Shown here: piece after piece, positions 55,600 through 63,401 of the stretch | Numbering within the stretch: the stretch's first letter is position 1 | Layout of the letters: each line of letters begins with the position of its first letter | Source: an uncultured Pelagibacteraceae bacterium | GTDB taxonomy: Bacteria; Pseudomonadota; Alphaproteobacteria; Pelagibacterales; Pelagibacteraceae | Direction of reading: 5' to 3' | DNA: 64,000 nucleotides | Assembly (NCBI GenBank): GCA_902622795.1 | Contig: CACNRD010000001.1 | Coordinates: forward strand, 124,001-188,000 | Notes under the pieces: generated by a model | Told to the model about the DNA's origin: nothing | What the model saw: the letters and a program-made list of their open reading frames with translations, nothing else | Database searches by the model: none | Program-made: the position numbers and the translations under genes

Positions 55600-55642
55600 A
55601 TATTACTATTGATAACCATTAATTATCGTTAGTAATATATGA
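55596..55642. other. Putative recombinase crossover site or operator (dif-like dyad)
   Basis: Two 20-base arms (55596-55615 and 55623-55642) are complementary at 18 positions plus one T-G; the centre is seven bases, CCATTAA. The inner arms, GATAA and TTATC, resemble the ATAA/TTAT inner arms of dif sites, which have a six-base centre. The left arm includes the recombinase start codon. Both a DNA-crossover site and an autoregulatory operator fit. Confidence 0.55.
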
Positions 55643-55732
55643 AGTATTTTATAATGTCAAATAAATATTTTATTAATTAAAACTACAATTAATAATATTG
55701 CGAGGCCAATAAGGATCAAATATGATTTTAAT

Positions 55733-55903
55733 ATGGATATAGACGGAGTAATTGAACCAATATATTTTTTAATAACTTCTTTTGGTTTTATAATATTAAG
55801 TTTTATTCAGTATAAAAAAACTGGTAAAACTTTAGAAACTATTTATCTCACTATTTTATCTATTTTCTTTATAGTTTGTTTTATCATTTTGAATTTTTAT
55901 TAA
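55733..55903 (+). CDS. Small two-helix membrane protein, 56 residues
   Basis: ATG at 55733 opens a 56-codon frame to TAA at 55901-55903, whose last base is the first base of the ogt ATG. The protein has two hydrophobic helices (YFLITSFGFIILSFI and LTILSIFFIVCFIILNFY) joined by a charged turn (QYKKTGKTLET), a plausible hairpin. AAGGA at 55711-55715 is rather far for an RBS. The tight coupling to ogt and coherent topology support a real gene; function unknown. Confidence 0.58.
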   Translation: MDIDGVIEPIYFLITSFGFIILSFIQYKKTGKTLETIYLTILSIFFIVCFIILNFY

Positions 55904-56172
55904 TGAAGGGAACTAAATTTCAATTAAAAGTCTGGAAATATCTTAAAACTATACCAAAAGGAGAGCTAAAAACTTATAAGGAAGTAGCTATTGGCATAAA
56001 AAGCCCAAAATCAGCCCGTGCTGTTGCTAATGCGTGTGGAAAAAACCCTCATCCACCTAAAATACCATGTCATAGAGTAATTCGGTCTGACGGAGGCCTT
56101 GGAGGATACTCAGGCAGGGGTGGAATTAGGACAAAACTGCGTTTATTAAGATCTGAAAAAGTTGATATTTAG
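55903..56172 (+). CDS. ogt: Methylated-DNA-protein cysteine methyltransferase, minimal form
   Basis: An 89-residue MGMT active domain that removes alkyl groups from O6-alkylguanine. FQLKVWKYLKTIPKGELKTYKEVA is the DNA-binding helix-turn-helix, VANACGKNPHPPKIPCHRVIRSDG carries the acceptor Cys in PCHRV, and GGYSGRGGIRTKLRLL the closing helix. The N-terminal ribonuclease-like domain of typical Ogt is absent. The family start is the ATG at 55903 (MKGTKFQL), overlapping the small membrane gene by one base; a longer frame from 55876 is less likely. The Cys rules out an alkyltransferase-like protein. Confidence 0.9.
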   Translation: MKGTKFQLKVWKYLKTIPKGELKTYKEVAIGIKSPKSARAVANACGKNPHPPKIPCHRVIRSDGGLGGYSGRGGIRTKLRLLRSEKVDI

Positions 56173-56632
56173 AGGTTATTTAATGCTCAAAATACCAGTA
56201 AAATCAATATTTTTTCAATATTTAGTATTATTTAAGCATAAATACTATTATGCATCCTTCAGTTGTACTATATATCGAAATTTACTAAATTAAAGTACCT
56301 CTATGGCCGTTTAAAACATATATTCTATAACTGCATTGCTCTACTTTTTAATAATAACAAGGCCCTTTTTAGTGTCAAATTTTATTGAATTTTTTATTAT
56401 TTTTTATTCCCCTACCCACTTATTGAAATGACTATTTTGAATTTTGTGTTTAATTAACTTAAAAAACCATTGACATTAAACACTTTTAATCATTTTGTTT
56501 ATTTTCTTTATGGAACTCGACACTTTTTTATTAATTTTTACATTTATGGTAAATTAATAAATCAATAATTACAATAGTTTAAACAAGTATACTAAGGTAA
56601 TACATTAAATATTAGTAACTATTTATTTACTA
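56173..56632. other. Gene-free stretch of 460 bases
   Basis: No convincing ORF or RNA is visible on either strand. TTGACA at 56470 lacks a good -10 partner. ATTCCCCTA (56406-56414) repeats nine bases of the tRNA-Glu 3' end. TAGTAA/TTACTA arms (56613-56632) form a weak dyad at the end. The stretch may be decayed DNA of the accessory block. Confidence 0.6.
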
Positions 56633-57484
56633 TTAATTAGAACGAGTAAGCAAATATTCTCTTCTAGAAATATATAAACCACTAAGAATAATAATAAATA
56701 GACCTAAATAAGTCCAATTATCCGGCAATTCATGAAAGAAATAGTAACTAATTAGAATGTTGGTAATTATCTCTGTATAGCCTAAAGGAGCTAATTTCGA
56801 TGCATCAGCATATTTGAGTGACAATATTAAGAAAAGATGGGCTACAGCGGCTATAAGACCGATTAAAGCCATTAAAAACCACTCAGTTAAAGATGGTTTA
56901 ACCCAAACAGAGGGTACAAATAGGCTAATTGATATTAAACCTACTAAACTAGTAAACAACAAAGTTAAAAAAGAATTGTCAGAAGTACTCAATTTCCTAG
57001 TTATAATAAAATAGAATCCATAACAAATTCCGCAAGAAACTGCGGCTAAAGTTGCTAAATTGACCTCAATAAAACCTGGTCTAATTACAATCAAAGCACC
57101 CATGAAACCAACTAAAACAGCGGACCATCTTCTAATACCAACCTTCTCGTTTAGAAATATTGGAGAAAAAGCAGTACAAGTTATAGGTGCTACAAATGCT
57201 AAAGTTAAAGCTTTAGGAAGTGAAATAATGGAAATTGCATAAAAAAAACATAATGTAGAAAAGGCTAAAACAAAACCTCTGATCAATTGTAATTTAGGGT
57301 TTTTACTCCAAACAAGGGTTCTTCTGTAAAAAATTAACATTAAAGAAAATGTAAAAAGTGCTGAAAAGAAATATCTTGCCCAGACAATTTGAAAAACATC
57401 CATAGAAGCACTTAAATGTTTAGCAAAAGCGTCCATAACTGGAACGATCATCCAAGCTGAAGCATTAAGAATTATAGCCTTCAT
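56633..57484 (-). CDS. EamA/DMT-family transporter
   Basis: A 283-residue ten-helix drug/metabolite transporter made of two EamA repeats (about residues 5-130 and 145-275). Motifs such as LRGFVLAFSTLCFFYAISIISLPKALTLAFVAPI and the matching LKYADASKLAPLGYTEIITNILISYYFFHE at the end of the second repeat are typical. Substrate unknown; family members move amino acids, purines or S-adenosylmethionine. It lies downstream of the AEC carrier on the same strand by 15 bases. Confidence 0.9.
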   Translation of the reverse strand: MKAIILNASAWMIVPVMDAFAKHLSASMDVFQIVWARYFFSALFTFSLMLIFYRRTLVWSKNPKLQLIRGFVLAFSTLCFFYAISIISLPKALTLAFVAPITCTAFSPIFLNEKVGIRRWSAVLVGFMGALIVIRPGFIEVNLATLAAVSCGICYGFYFIITRKLSTSDNSFLTLLFTSLVGLISISLFVPSVWVKPSLTEWFLMALIGLIAAVAHLFLILSLKYADASKLAPLGYTEIITNILISYYFFHELPDNWTYLGLFIIILSGLYISRREYLLTRSN

Positions 57485-57499
57485 AAAATAAAATATAAT

Positions 57500-58399
57500 T
57501 TAATAGAAGTATTTTAAAGCAAAGAATACAACAATTGGTAAGGTTATAAATGACATTAATGTTGAAACTACTATCATACTAGCAATGCTATCAACTATTT
57601 TTTTAGGTGAATACATGGAGCCTATTAGGTATGTTAAGACTGCACTTGGCATAGCACATTGAATTAAAAAAACACCAGCTGCAAAACCAGAAAGATTAAA
57701 TGTTTTTATAATTGCTAAGCCAATTAATGGACCAATAAAAACTCTACATAAAGATGAAATAAAAGCAGATTTAAATGAAAAAACTTTCAGTCTTGTAAGA
57801 GCAATTCCTAAAGACATCAATATTAAAAATATTGCAGTATAGGCAGTGATCATTGTTGTATTTACTAAAAAAAGCGGTGTCTCTATTTCAAAATATATAA
57901 AGATTATTGAGATTATTATTGCGTAAACAGGTGGGCTTTGTAATAGCAGCTTAAAATTAAATTTTTTACTAGCTAAAAAAACATTTACTGTAAAATGAAA
58001 AAATATAACCAATGAAGAAATAGTTGCTGCAATACCTAAACCTAAATTACCATAAGCAAATAAGCAAATTGGTAGTCCCATGTTACCTACATTAGGTAAA
58101 ACAAATGGAGGAAGTTCTCGTATAACATCTTTTTTTAAGAAAATTAAAAAGAGTACTCCTACTAAAGCAAAGGCAAATATTGCAATTAATGAATACCAAA
58201 AATACTCAATAAACATAGAAAATGTGACACCAGTGGTAGTGATAGCATAAAAAACCATTGCAGGGCTGCCAATATTTGCTGCAAAATTTGTTATAAAAGA
58301 GGTATCTAACTTTGGATTTTTTTTACCAATAAAGTAACCAATACCCACCATAAAAAAAACAGGAAATAAAACTTCAAAAAGTTTTAAATAAATATCCAT
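57500..58399 (-). CDS. AEC-family transporter (auxin efflux carrier type)
   Basis: A 299-residue membrane protein of the auxin efflux carrier/malonate transporter family with about ten helices. The N-terminal PVFFMVGIGYFIGKK, LPNVGNMGLPICLFAYG and C-terminal FLIQCAMPSAVLTYLIGSMY are characteristic. In bacteria these carry dicarboxylates or amino-acid-like solutes. The start overlaps the hom stop by one base, so it belongs to the rplM-argC-hom transcript. Confidence 0.9.
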   Translation of the reverse strand: MDIYLKLFEVLFPVFFMVGIGYFIGKKNPKLDTSFITNFAANIGSPAMVFYAITTTGVTFSMFIEYFWYSLIAIFAFALVGVLFLIFLKKDVIRELPPFVLPNVGNMGLPICLFAYGNLGLGIAATISSLVIFFHFTVNVFLASKKFNFKLLLQSPPVYAIIISIIFIYFEIETPLFLVNTTMITAYTAIFLILMSLGIALTRLKVFSFKSAFISSLCRVFIGPLIGLAIIKTFNLSGFAAGVFLIQCAMPSAVLTYLIGSMYSPKKIVDSIASMIVVSTLMSFITLPIVVFFALKYFY

Positions 58400-59691
58400 T
58401 AACCAATCACTCTAATAAGTGTTGGTGTTTTTAAAATATTTTTATTTTTTTTAAATATAGCTAGACAATTCTTGGAATTTATCTCTGAGGTTTTGTGAGT
58501 TATAATTACTATTGTTGCTTTATTTGTTTTTTTATCAGGTGTTTGAATAAGCCTTTTAACAGATATTTTATATTTAGCTAAACGATTGGTAATTTGTGAT
58601 AAAACACCTGGTTGATCTTTTACTTCAAATCTTAAATATAGAGAATTAGTGTAGTTGTTTATGTTGTAGGACTTTAATGATTTTAATTGTTCAAAAGGAA
58701 CTCCGAAAGGTTTTTTAATATTACCTCTAAGTATGGACAAAAGGTCGGAAAGTAGAGAAGATGATGTTGGCCCGGGCCCTGCACCCTCACCTTGAAATAT
58801 GCTCTCACCAACAGGCTTACCTTCAAGAATTACTGCATTCATTACACCGTTAACGTTTCCAATATAAGATTTTTTATTAACCAAACACGGATGAACGGTT
58901 TCAAAAAGTTGATTATTTTTTAATTCAGTTATACCAAGAAGTTTTATCCTTAAATCTAGTTGATTAGCAATTTTTATATCTTTTAACTGAATTTTTTCTA
59001 TCCCTTCCATTAAACATTTGTGGTGCGAAATCTTACTATTAAAAGCTAGCGCTGATAAAATTCTAACTTTTGCGAAAGCATCGAAACCATTCAAATCTAA
59101 TTTAGGATTGCCAGGCTCAGCATAACCAAGTTTTTGTGCTTTAATAAGAACATCACCAAATTTTTGATTAGATTTTTCCATTTCTGATAAGATATAGTTT
59201 GAAGTACCATTTAATATTCCATAAACTTTTGAAATCTTGTTTGTTGCTAATCCCTCTTTAATTGATCTTAAAATTGGGATACCTCCTGCCACAGATGCTT
59301 CAAACTCTAAATTAACATTATTTTTTTCTGCTAATTTTACTAGGTTATTCCCATGTTTAGAAATTAAAGCTTTATTTGGTGTGATAACATGTACCTTATT
59401 TTTTAGAGCTTTCTCCACAATTTTTTTTGATACGCCGTCAGATAATCCTATTGCTTCAAATAAAATATCAAGCTTATGCTTTTTAAGAACATCTAGTGGA
59501 TTAGTATAAAAAATTTTTTTATTAATTTTAAATTGTCTTTTTTTTTTGATATTTTTAGCAGATATAGCAACTATATTAATTTTTGTTCCAGTTATTTTTT
59601 CAATACTTTTTTTTTTAATTCTTAGTTCATTAAGTAAATAAATACCAACCTGCCCTAAGCCAACCACTGCAATATTATATATTTTTTTCAT
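58399..59691 (-). CDS. hom: Homoserine dehydrogenase
   Basis: Reduces aspartate semialdehyde to homoserine, the branch point to threonine and methionine. Rossmann start VVGLGQVGIYLLNEL, the catalytic/substrate segment GILNGTSNYILSEM, LDLNGFDAFAKVRIL, and a C-terminal ACT domain (about residues 350-430, YLRFEVKDQPGVLSQIT) for feedback control. Length 430. Its product feeds the riboswitch-controlled metY encoded a few kilobases away. Start overlaps the lipoprotein gene by four bases. Confidence 0.95.
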   Translation of the reverse strand: MKKIYNIAVVGLGQVGIYLLNELRIKKKSIEKITGTKINIVAISAKNIKKKRQFKINKKIFYTNPLDVLKKHKLDILFEAIGLSDGVSKKIVEKALKNKVHVITPNKALISKHGNNLVKLAEKNNVNLEFEASVAGGIPILRSIKEGLATNKISKVYGILNGTSNYILSEMEKSNQKFGDVLIKAQKLGYAEPGNPKLDLNGFDAFAKVRILSALAFNSKISHHKCLMEGIEKIQLKDIKIANQLDLRIKLLGITELKNNQLFETVHPCLVNKKSYIGNVNGVMNAVILEGKPVGESIFQGEGAGPGPTSSSLLSDLLSILRGNIKKPFGVPFEQLKSLKSYNINNYTNSLYLRFEVKDQPGVLSQITNRLAKYKISVKRLIQTPDKKTNKATIVIITHKTSEINSKNCLAIFKKNKNILKTPTLIRVIG

Positions 59692-59915
59692 TTACTAATA
59701 TTTGGATAAATACTTTTTTTTGTGTAGTTTTCTATATATATTTTATATTCCTCTAATGTCATTGACATTATATCTTTTGATTTATTTAATATTTTGGAAA
59801 GTTTTTCTTGCTCACCTTTCTTTTTAAGAGAGTCTTCAGTCCAATATTGAGAATCTTTATTTAAAGAACAATTGTTAATTAGAAATAGAAAAAATATACT
59901 TAATATTATTTTCAT
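59688..59915 (-). CDS. Small lipoprotein of unknown function
   Basis: A 75-residue protein with a hydrophobic N-terminus and a lipobox-like LINNC at residues 12-16, so a lipid-anchored mature part of 60 residues is likely. The remainder is charged (DSQYWTEDSLKKKGEQEK) with a Trp and Tyr-rich tail. It overlaps hom and argC by four bases each (ATGA type), a tight translational coupling that argues for a real gene. No family recognised. Confidence 0.7.
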   Translation of the reverse strand: MKIILSIFFLFLINNCSLNKDSQYWTEDSLKKKGEQEKLSKILNKSKDIMSMTLEEYKIYIENYTKKSIYPNISK

Positions 59916-60934
59916 ATTATTCCAGTTGTTTCTGGAAAATTAAACTTATTATTTAAACTCTGGACTGCTTGACCTGCTCCACCCTTAATTAAGTTATCTA
60001 TCGCTGAAAGTATTATAATTTTATTTTTAAATTTTGATTTGCATACTGAAATTAGACAATTATTCGTATTAATAACATCATTAGTGCTTATTAATGTATT
60101 AGATTTTAAAACTTTCACAAATTTTTCTTTCTTATAATAGTTTGATAGCAATTTAATAACCTTTGCTTGGCTAACATTTTTCTGAAGATCTAAATAAATA
60201 GTACTTAAAATACCTCTAAACATTGGAGATAAATGGGGAGTAAAACTTACTTCAATTTTTTTCTTAGTAAATTTTTTTAACATTTGATCGATTTCTGAGT
60301 TATGTCGATGATTACCAACACCATATGCACTCAAGGATTCATATAAATTTTTATTTTTGTATTTATTATGAACACCTCTTCCTGCACCAGAATATCCAGA
60401 TTTGGAGTCTATTATAATATTTTTAAAATTAATAAAATTTTTTTTAAACAAAGGTATTAAAGGCAAAAGAATAGAAGTTGGATAACACCCAGGGCTTGAG
60501 ATAATATTATACTTTTTAAGTTCTTTTCTATTAATTTCAGGAAGTGAGTAAATACTTTTTTTTATAAGTTTAACTGCTCGATGACTCTGCTTATACCATT
60601 TTTGATATTGTGAAGCTTTTTCGAGTCTGAAATCTGCAGCTAAATCAATTAAAATATTTTTATCACTGAGATGTTTGGATAAATCTTGAGCATCACCATT
60701 AGGTAAAGCAGTAAAAATTATATCAACATCATTTAATAAATTTTTGTTAAATTTTTTTATTTTGGGTAATTTATATTTTGATAACGACTTTTCATAATAA
60801 GAAATGGTCTTACCTATTGAGGAATTACCACATAGATATTTTATATTTATATATTTATGCTTAACTAATATCTTAATTAATTGAGTACCAATATATCCAG
60901 TTGATCCAGCGATTAACGCATTAAGCTTTAGCAT
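59912..60934 (-). CDS. argC: N-acetyl-gamma-glutamyl-phosphate reductase
   Basis: Third step of arginine synthesis, NADPH-dependent reduction of N-acetylglutamyl phosphate. Rossmann motif AGSTGYIGTQLIKIL at the start, catalytic Cys in ISSPGCYPTSILLPL (about residue 150), and HRHNSEIDQML and FTPHLSPMFRGIL conserved blocks. Length 340 fits the long ArgC type. It follows rpsI by 33 bases, a conserved alphaproteobacterial neighbourhood. Confidence 0.95.
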   Translation of the reverse strand: MLKLNALIAGSTGYIGTQLIKILVKHKYINIKYLCGNSSIGKTISYYEKSLSKYKLPKIKKFNKNLLNDVDIIFTALPNGDAQDLSKHLSDKNILIDLAADFRLEKASQYQKWYKQSHRAVKLIKKSIYSLPEINRKELKKYNIISSPGCYPTSILLPLIPLFKKNFINFKNIIIDSKSGYSGAGRGVHNKYKNKNLYESLSAYGVGNHRHNSEIDQMLKKFTKKKIEVSFTPHLSPMFRGILSTIYLDLQKNVSQAKVIKLLSNYYKKEKFVKVLKSNTLISTNDVINTNNCLISVCKSKFKNKIIILSAIDNLIKGGAGQAVQSLNNKFNFPETTGII

Positions 60935-60967
60935 TTTATATTATAACAGTTAAAAATTAAAAAAAAA

Positions 60968-61405
60968 TTATCTTTTAGAGAATTGAAAGCTTCTTCTAGC
61001 TTTTCTTCTACCAGGTTTTTTCCTCTCAACTGCTCGAGAATCTCTAGTAGTAAGTTTTTCGGTTTTTAATGTACCTTTTAAATTTTCATCAAATAAAACT
61101 AATGCTTTAGCTATACCATGTACCATAGCTCCAGCCTGACCAGTCGGTCCACCGCCTTTAACACTACATCTAACATCATAATCTGTAGACTGATTTATAA
61201 TCTCAAATGGTCTTGTAATTTGCATTTTGTGTGTCTCATCAGCAAAATAATCACTAAATAATTTTCCATTAACATAAATTTTACCTGAACCTTTTTTCAA
61301 CCATACTTTAGCAATTGACGTTTTTCTTCTACCAGTTGCATATTTACTGTCTTTAAAATCTAATTTAATTTTAGGAGATTTCGAAGATGTTTGAGTATTT
61401 TCCAT
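60968..61405 (-). CDS. rpsI: 30S ribosomal protein S9
   Basis: Small-subunit protein whose C-terminal tail reaches the P-site tRNA. The core YATGRRKTSIAKVWLKKGSGKIYVNG region (residues about 21-46), GGGPTGQAGAMVHGIAKAL and the strict C-terminus ...KKPGRRKARRSFQFSKR identify it. Length 145 includes a short N-terminal extension. One base separates it from rplM, the usual rplM-rpsI pair. Confidence 0.97.
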   Translation of the reverse strand: MENTQTSSKSPKIKLDFKDSKYATGRRKTSIAKVWLKKGSGKIYVNGKLFSDYFADETHKMQITRPFEIINQSTDYDVRCSVKGGGPTGQAGAMVHGIAKALVLFDENLKGTLKTEKLTTRDSRAVERKKPGRRKARRSFQFSKR

Positions 61406-61406
61406 G

Positions 61407-61865
61407 TTAATTTCTAGCTAAATTTTTGCTATTTAATTTATTTAATTCGATCACTGTAGGATTCTGTGCAGAATGAGGATGGTCATTACCTGCATAAATT
61501 TTTAATTTAGTTAATTGTTTTCTACCTAAAACACCGCCAGGTAACATTCTTTTAACCGCAAGTTTTAAAGTTTCACCTGGTTTTTTTTCATGTAATTTTT
61601 CAGGTGTAGCAATCTTAATTCCGCCTGGGTGACCTGTATGTCTATAATACTTTTTGTCTTGAAATTTTTTTCCTGTAAATTTTACTTGTTCAATATTTTT
61701 AACAACAACAAAATCACCATCATCCATGTGTGGAGTGTAAGTTGTTTTATTTTTACCTCTTATAATATTTGAAACAACCGTTGCTAATCTACCAACTACT
61801 GCATTAGTAGCATCAATTTCATACCAAGATGATGTTATTTGGTCTTTTTTAAGGAATTTCGTCAT
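61407..61865 (-). CDS. rplM: 50S ribosomal protein L13
   Basis: Large-subunit protein important in early assembly. Signature blocks WYEIDATNAVVGRLATVVSNIIRGKNKTTYTPHMDDGDFVVV and VKRMLPGGVLGRKQLTKLKIYAGNDHPHSAQNP. Length 152. It heads the minus-strand rplM-rpsI-argC-lipoprotein-hom run and diverges from metY across the 207-base riboswitch region. Confidence 0.97.
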   Translation of the reverse strand: MTKFLKKDQITSSWYEIDATNAVVGRLATVVSNIIRGKNKTTYTPHMDDGDFVVVKNIEQVKFTGKKFQDKKYYRHTGHPGGIKIATPEKLHEKKPGETLKLAVKRMLPGGVLGRKQLTKLKIYAGNDHPHSAQNPTVIELNKLNSKNLARN

Positions 61866-61875
61866 TGTGCGAGGA

Positions 61876-61903
61876 TTAATACTATTATTAAAATCAAAGT
61901 CAA
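61876..61903 (-). promoter_or_regulatory. Probable promoter of rplM-rpsI
   Basis: On the minus strand TTGACT (61903-61898) and TATTAA (61881-61876) are 16 bases apart. The predicted start point is only a few bases before the rplM ATG at 61865, so the leader would be almost absent. Confidence 0.42.
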
Positions 61904-61944
61904 TTTTATATTTACCTTGAAAATAGGTCTTAATTTGATAAAAA

Positions 61945-61992
61945 GATATTGCCGATTTGATCCTATTGCGGGCTTTAAACTGCTAAAAGGGA
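61945..61992 (+). promoter_or_regulatory. SAM-II riboswitch upstream of metY
   Basis: The order of conserved elements matches the SAM-II (metA) aptamer: GCC then GATTTGATCC and TTGCGGGC (P1 closure GCC/GGC with loop), then TTTAAAC, and GCTAAAAGGG at the 3' end, where the G run can pair with the loop CC to make the pseudoknot. SAM-II binds S-adenosylmethionine and turns off methionine genes in alphaproteobacteria. It stands about 20 bases upstream of a second SAM aptamer. P1 is short here. Confidence 0.8.
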
Positions 61993-62011
61993 ATATTCAT
62001 AAATTTTCGGT

Positions 62012-62066
62012 AGGCATTTGAACTATATTGTGCGCCTTACATTAAGTTAAAGCACTAAAAAAGGAG
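62012..62066 (+). promoter_or_regulatory. SAM-V riboswitch masking the metY ribosome site
   Basis: GGCATTTG, then GTGC (62030-62033) paired with GCAC (62052-62055), and CCTT (62035-62038) able to pair with AAGG (62061-62064), separated by ACTAAAAA. This H-type pseudoknot is the SAM-V pattern. The AAGGAG strand is the Shine-Dalgarno sequence, six bases before the metY ATG, so ligand binding would hide it and stop translation. Confidence 0.82.
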
Positions 62067-62072
62067 CAAACA

Positions 62073-63401
62073 ATGAGTGGTAAAAGAAACAACCCTGAAA
62101 CTATTGCAATCCATGGTGGGGATTACAGAAGTGATCCTGCAACAAATGCTGTTGCTGTACCAATTTATAGAACTACGTCTTACGAGTTTAATAGCACAGA
62201 ACATGCTGCTAATTTATTCTCATTAAAAGAGTTTGGGAATATTTATACCCGAATAATGAATCCAACAAATGACGTATTAGAAAAAAGGATTGCTGCACTT
62301 GAAGGTGGTTTATCTTGTGTAACGGTTTCATCTGGTCAAACAGCATCAACTTTTGCAGTATTAAATGTAGCTCAAGCGGGTGATAACATCGTAAGTTCTA
62401 CAGATTTATATGGAGGCACTGTATCATTATTCAATAACACGCTTAGTAAACTTGGAATAGAAATACGATATGCAGATCCAAGTGATCCTAAAAATTTTGA
62501 AAAATTAATTGATGATAATACCCGTGCATTTTATGGTGAAACCCTCCCTAACCCATATTTGAGAGTTTTCCCTATTAAAGAAGTATCGGATATTGGACGA
62601 AAATATAATATTCCTCTAATAATGGATAATACAGCTGCACCTGTTATTTGTAAACCTATAGAACATGGCGCTGCTGTAGTTATTCATTCCTTAACAAAAT
62701 ATATTGGTGGACACGGAACTGCAATTGCTGGCAGCATTGTTGATAGTGGAAATTTTGATTGGACAGCTGATCCTAAAAGACAACCATTATTCAATGAACC
62801 TGACGCAAGTTATAATAATGTAATATGGGGAAAAGCAGTACCTGAAATGACTGGAGCCAACGTTCCTTTTTCAGTCCGTGCTAGAGTTTGTCTGTTAAGA
62901 GATCTTGGTTCAGCATGTCCTCCGGATAATGCTTTTGCAATCATTCAGGGTCTTGAGACTGTTGCTTTAAGAATGAAGCAGCATTGTGAAAATGCACAAA
63001 AGGTTGTTAATTTTTTAAAAAAACATAAAGAAGTAACAAAAGTAATTTATTCAACCGAACATGATAAACATATCTCAGATAGAGCAAAACAATACTTAAA
63101 AGGTGGAAACGGACCAATGGTTGGTATCGAACTTAAGGGTGGAATTGATGCTGGAAAGAGATTTATAGAGTCGTTAAAAATGTTTTATCATGTTGCTAAT
63201 ATTGGTGATGCTAGAAGTTTGGCTATACACCCAGCTAGTACAACTCACAGTCAATTGAATGAAAAAGAGCTAGCCGCTTCTGGTGTAACTCAAAGTTATG
63301 TTAGACTATGCATTGGTATTGAACATATTGATGATATTATAGAAGATTTAGATCAAGGCTTAAATAAATCGTCAAAGGGGAAACTTAAAGCAGTTAGTTA
63401 G
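62073..63401 (+). CDS. metY: O-acetylhomoserine sulfhydrylase / aminocarboxypropyltransferase
   Basis: PLP enzyme of the Cys/Met metabolism family that makes homocysteine (or methionine) from an acylated homoserine and sulfide. PLP lysine in IHSLTKYIGGHGTAIAG (about residue 210), early TIAIHGGDYRSDPATNAVAVPIYRTTSYEF, and GQTASTFAVLN. The 442-residue length and insert between the lysine and SVRARVCLLRDLG point to MetY rather than MetB/MetZ (about 390). The tandem SAM-II and SAM-V elements upstream support a methionine role. It converges on ctaA with an eight-base overlap. Confidence 0.92.
   Translation: MSGKRNNPETIAIHGGDYRSDPATNAVAVPIYRTTSYEFNSTEHAANLFSLKEFGNIYTRIMNPTNDVLEKRIAALEGGLSCVTVSSGQTASTFAVLNVAQAGDNIVSSTDLYGGTVSLFNNTLSKLGIEIRYADPSDPKNFEKLIDDNTRAFYGETLPNPYLRVFPIKEVSDIGRKYNIPLIMDNTAAPVICKPIEHGAAVVIHSLTKYIGGHGTAIAGSIVDSGNFDWTADPKRQPLFNEPDASYNNVIWGKAVPEMTGANVPFSVRARVCLLRDLGSACPPDNAFAIIQGLETVALRMKQHCENAQKVVNFLKKHKEVTKVIYSTEHDKHISDRAKQYLKGGNGPMVGIELKGGIDAGKRFIESLKMFYHVANIGDARSLAIHPASTTHSQLNEKELAASGVTQSYVRLCIGIEHIDDIIEDLDQGLNKSSKGKLKAVS

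Noticed and set aside
56470-56498. Promoter from TTGACA
   Set aside because: No acceptable -10 at 16-18 bases and no plus-strand gene downstream.
61839-62021. 60-residue plus-strand ORF before metY
   Set aside because: It crosses the rplM start and the SAM-II element, has no RBS and no family features.
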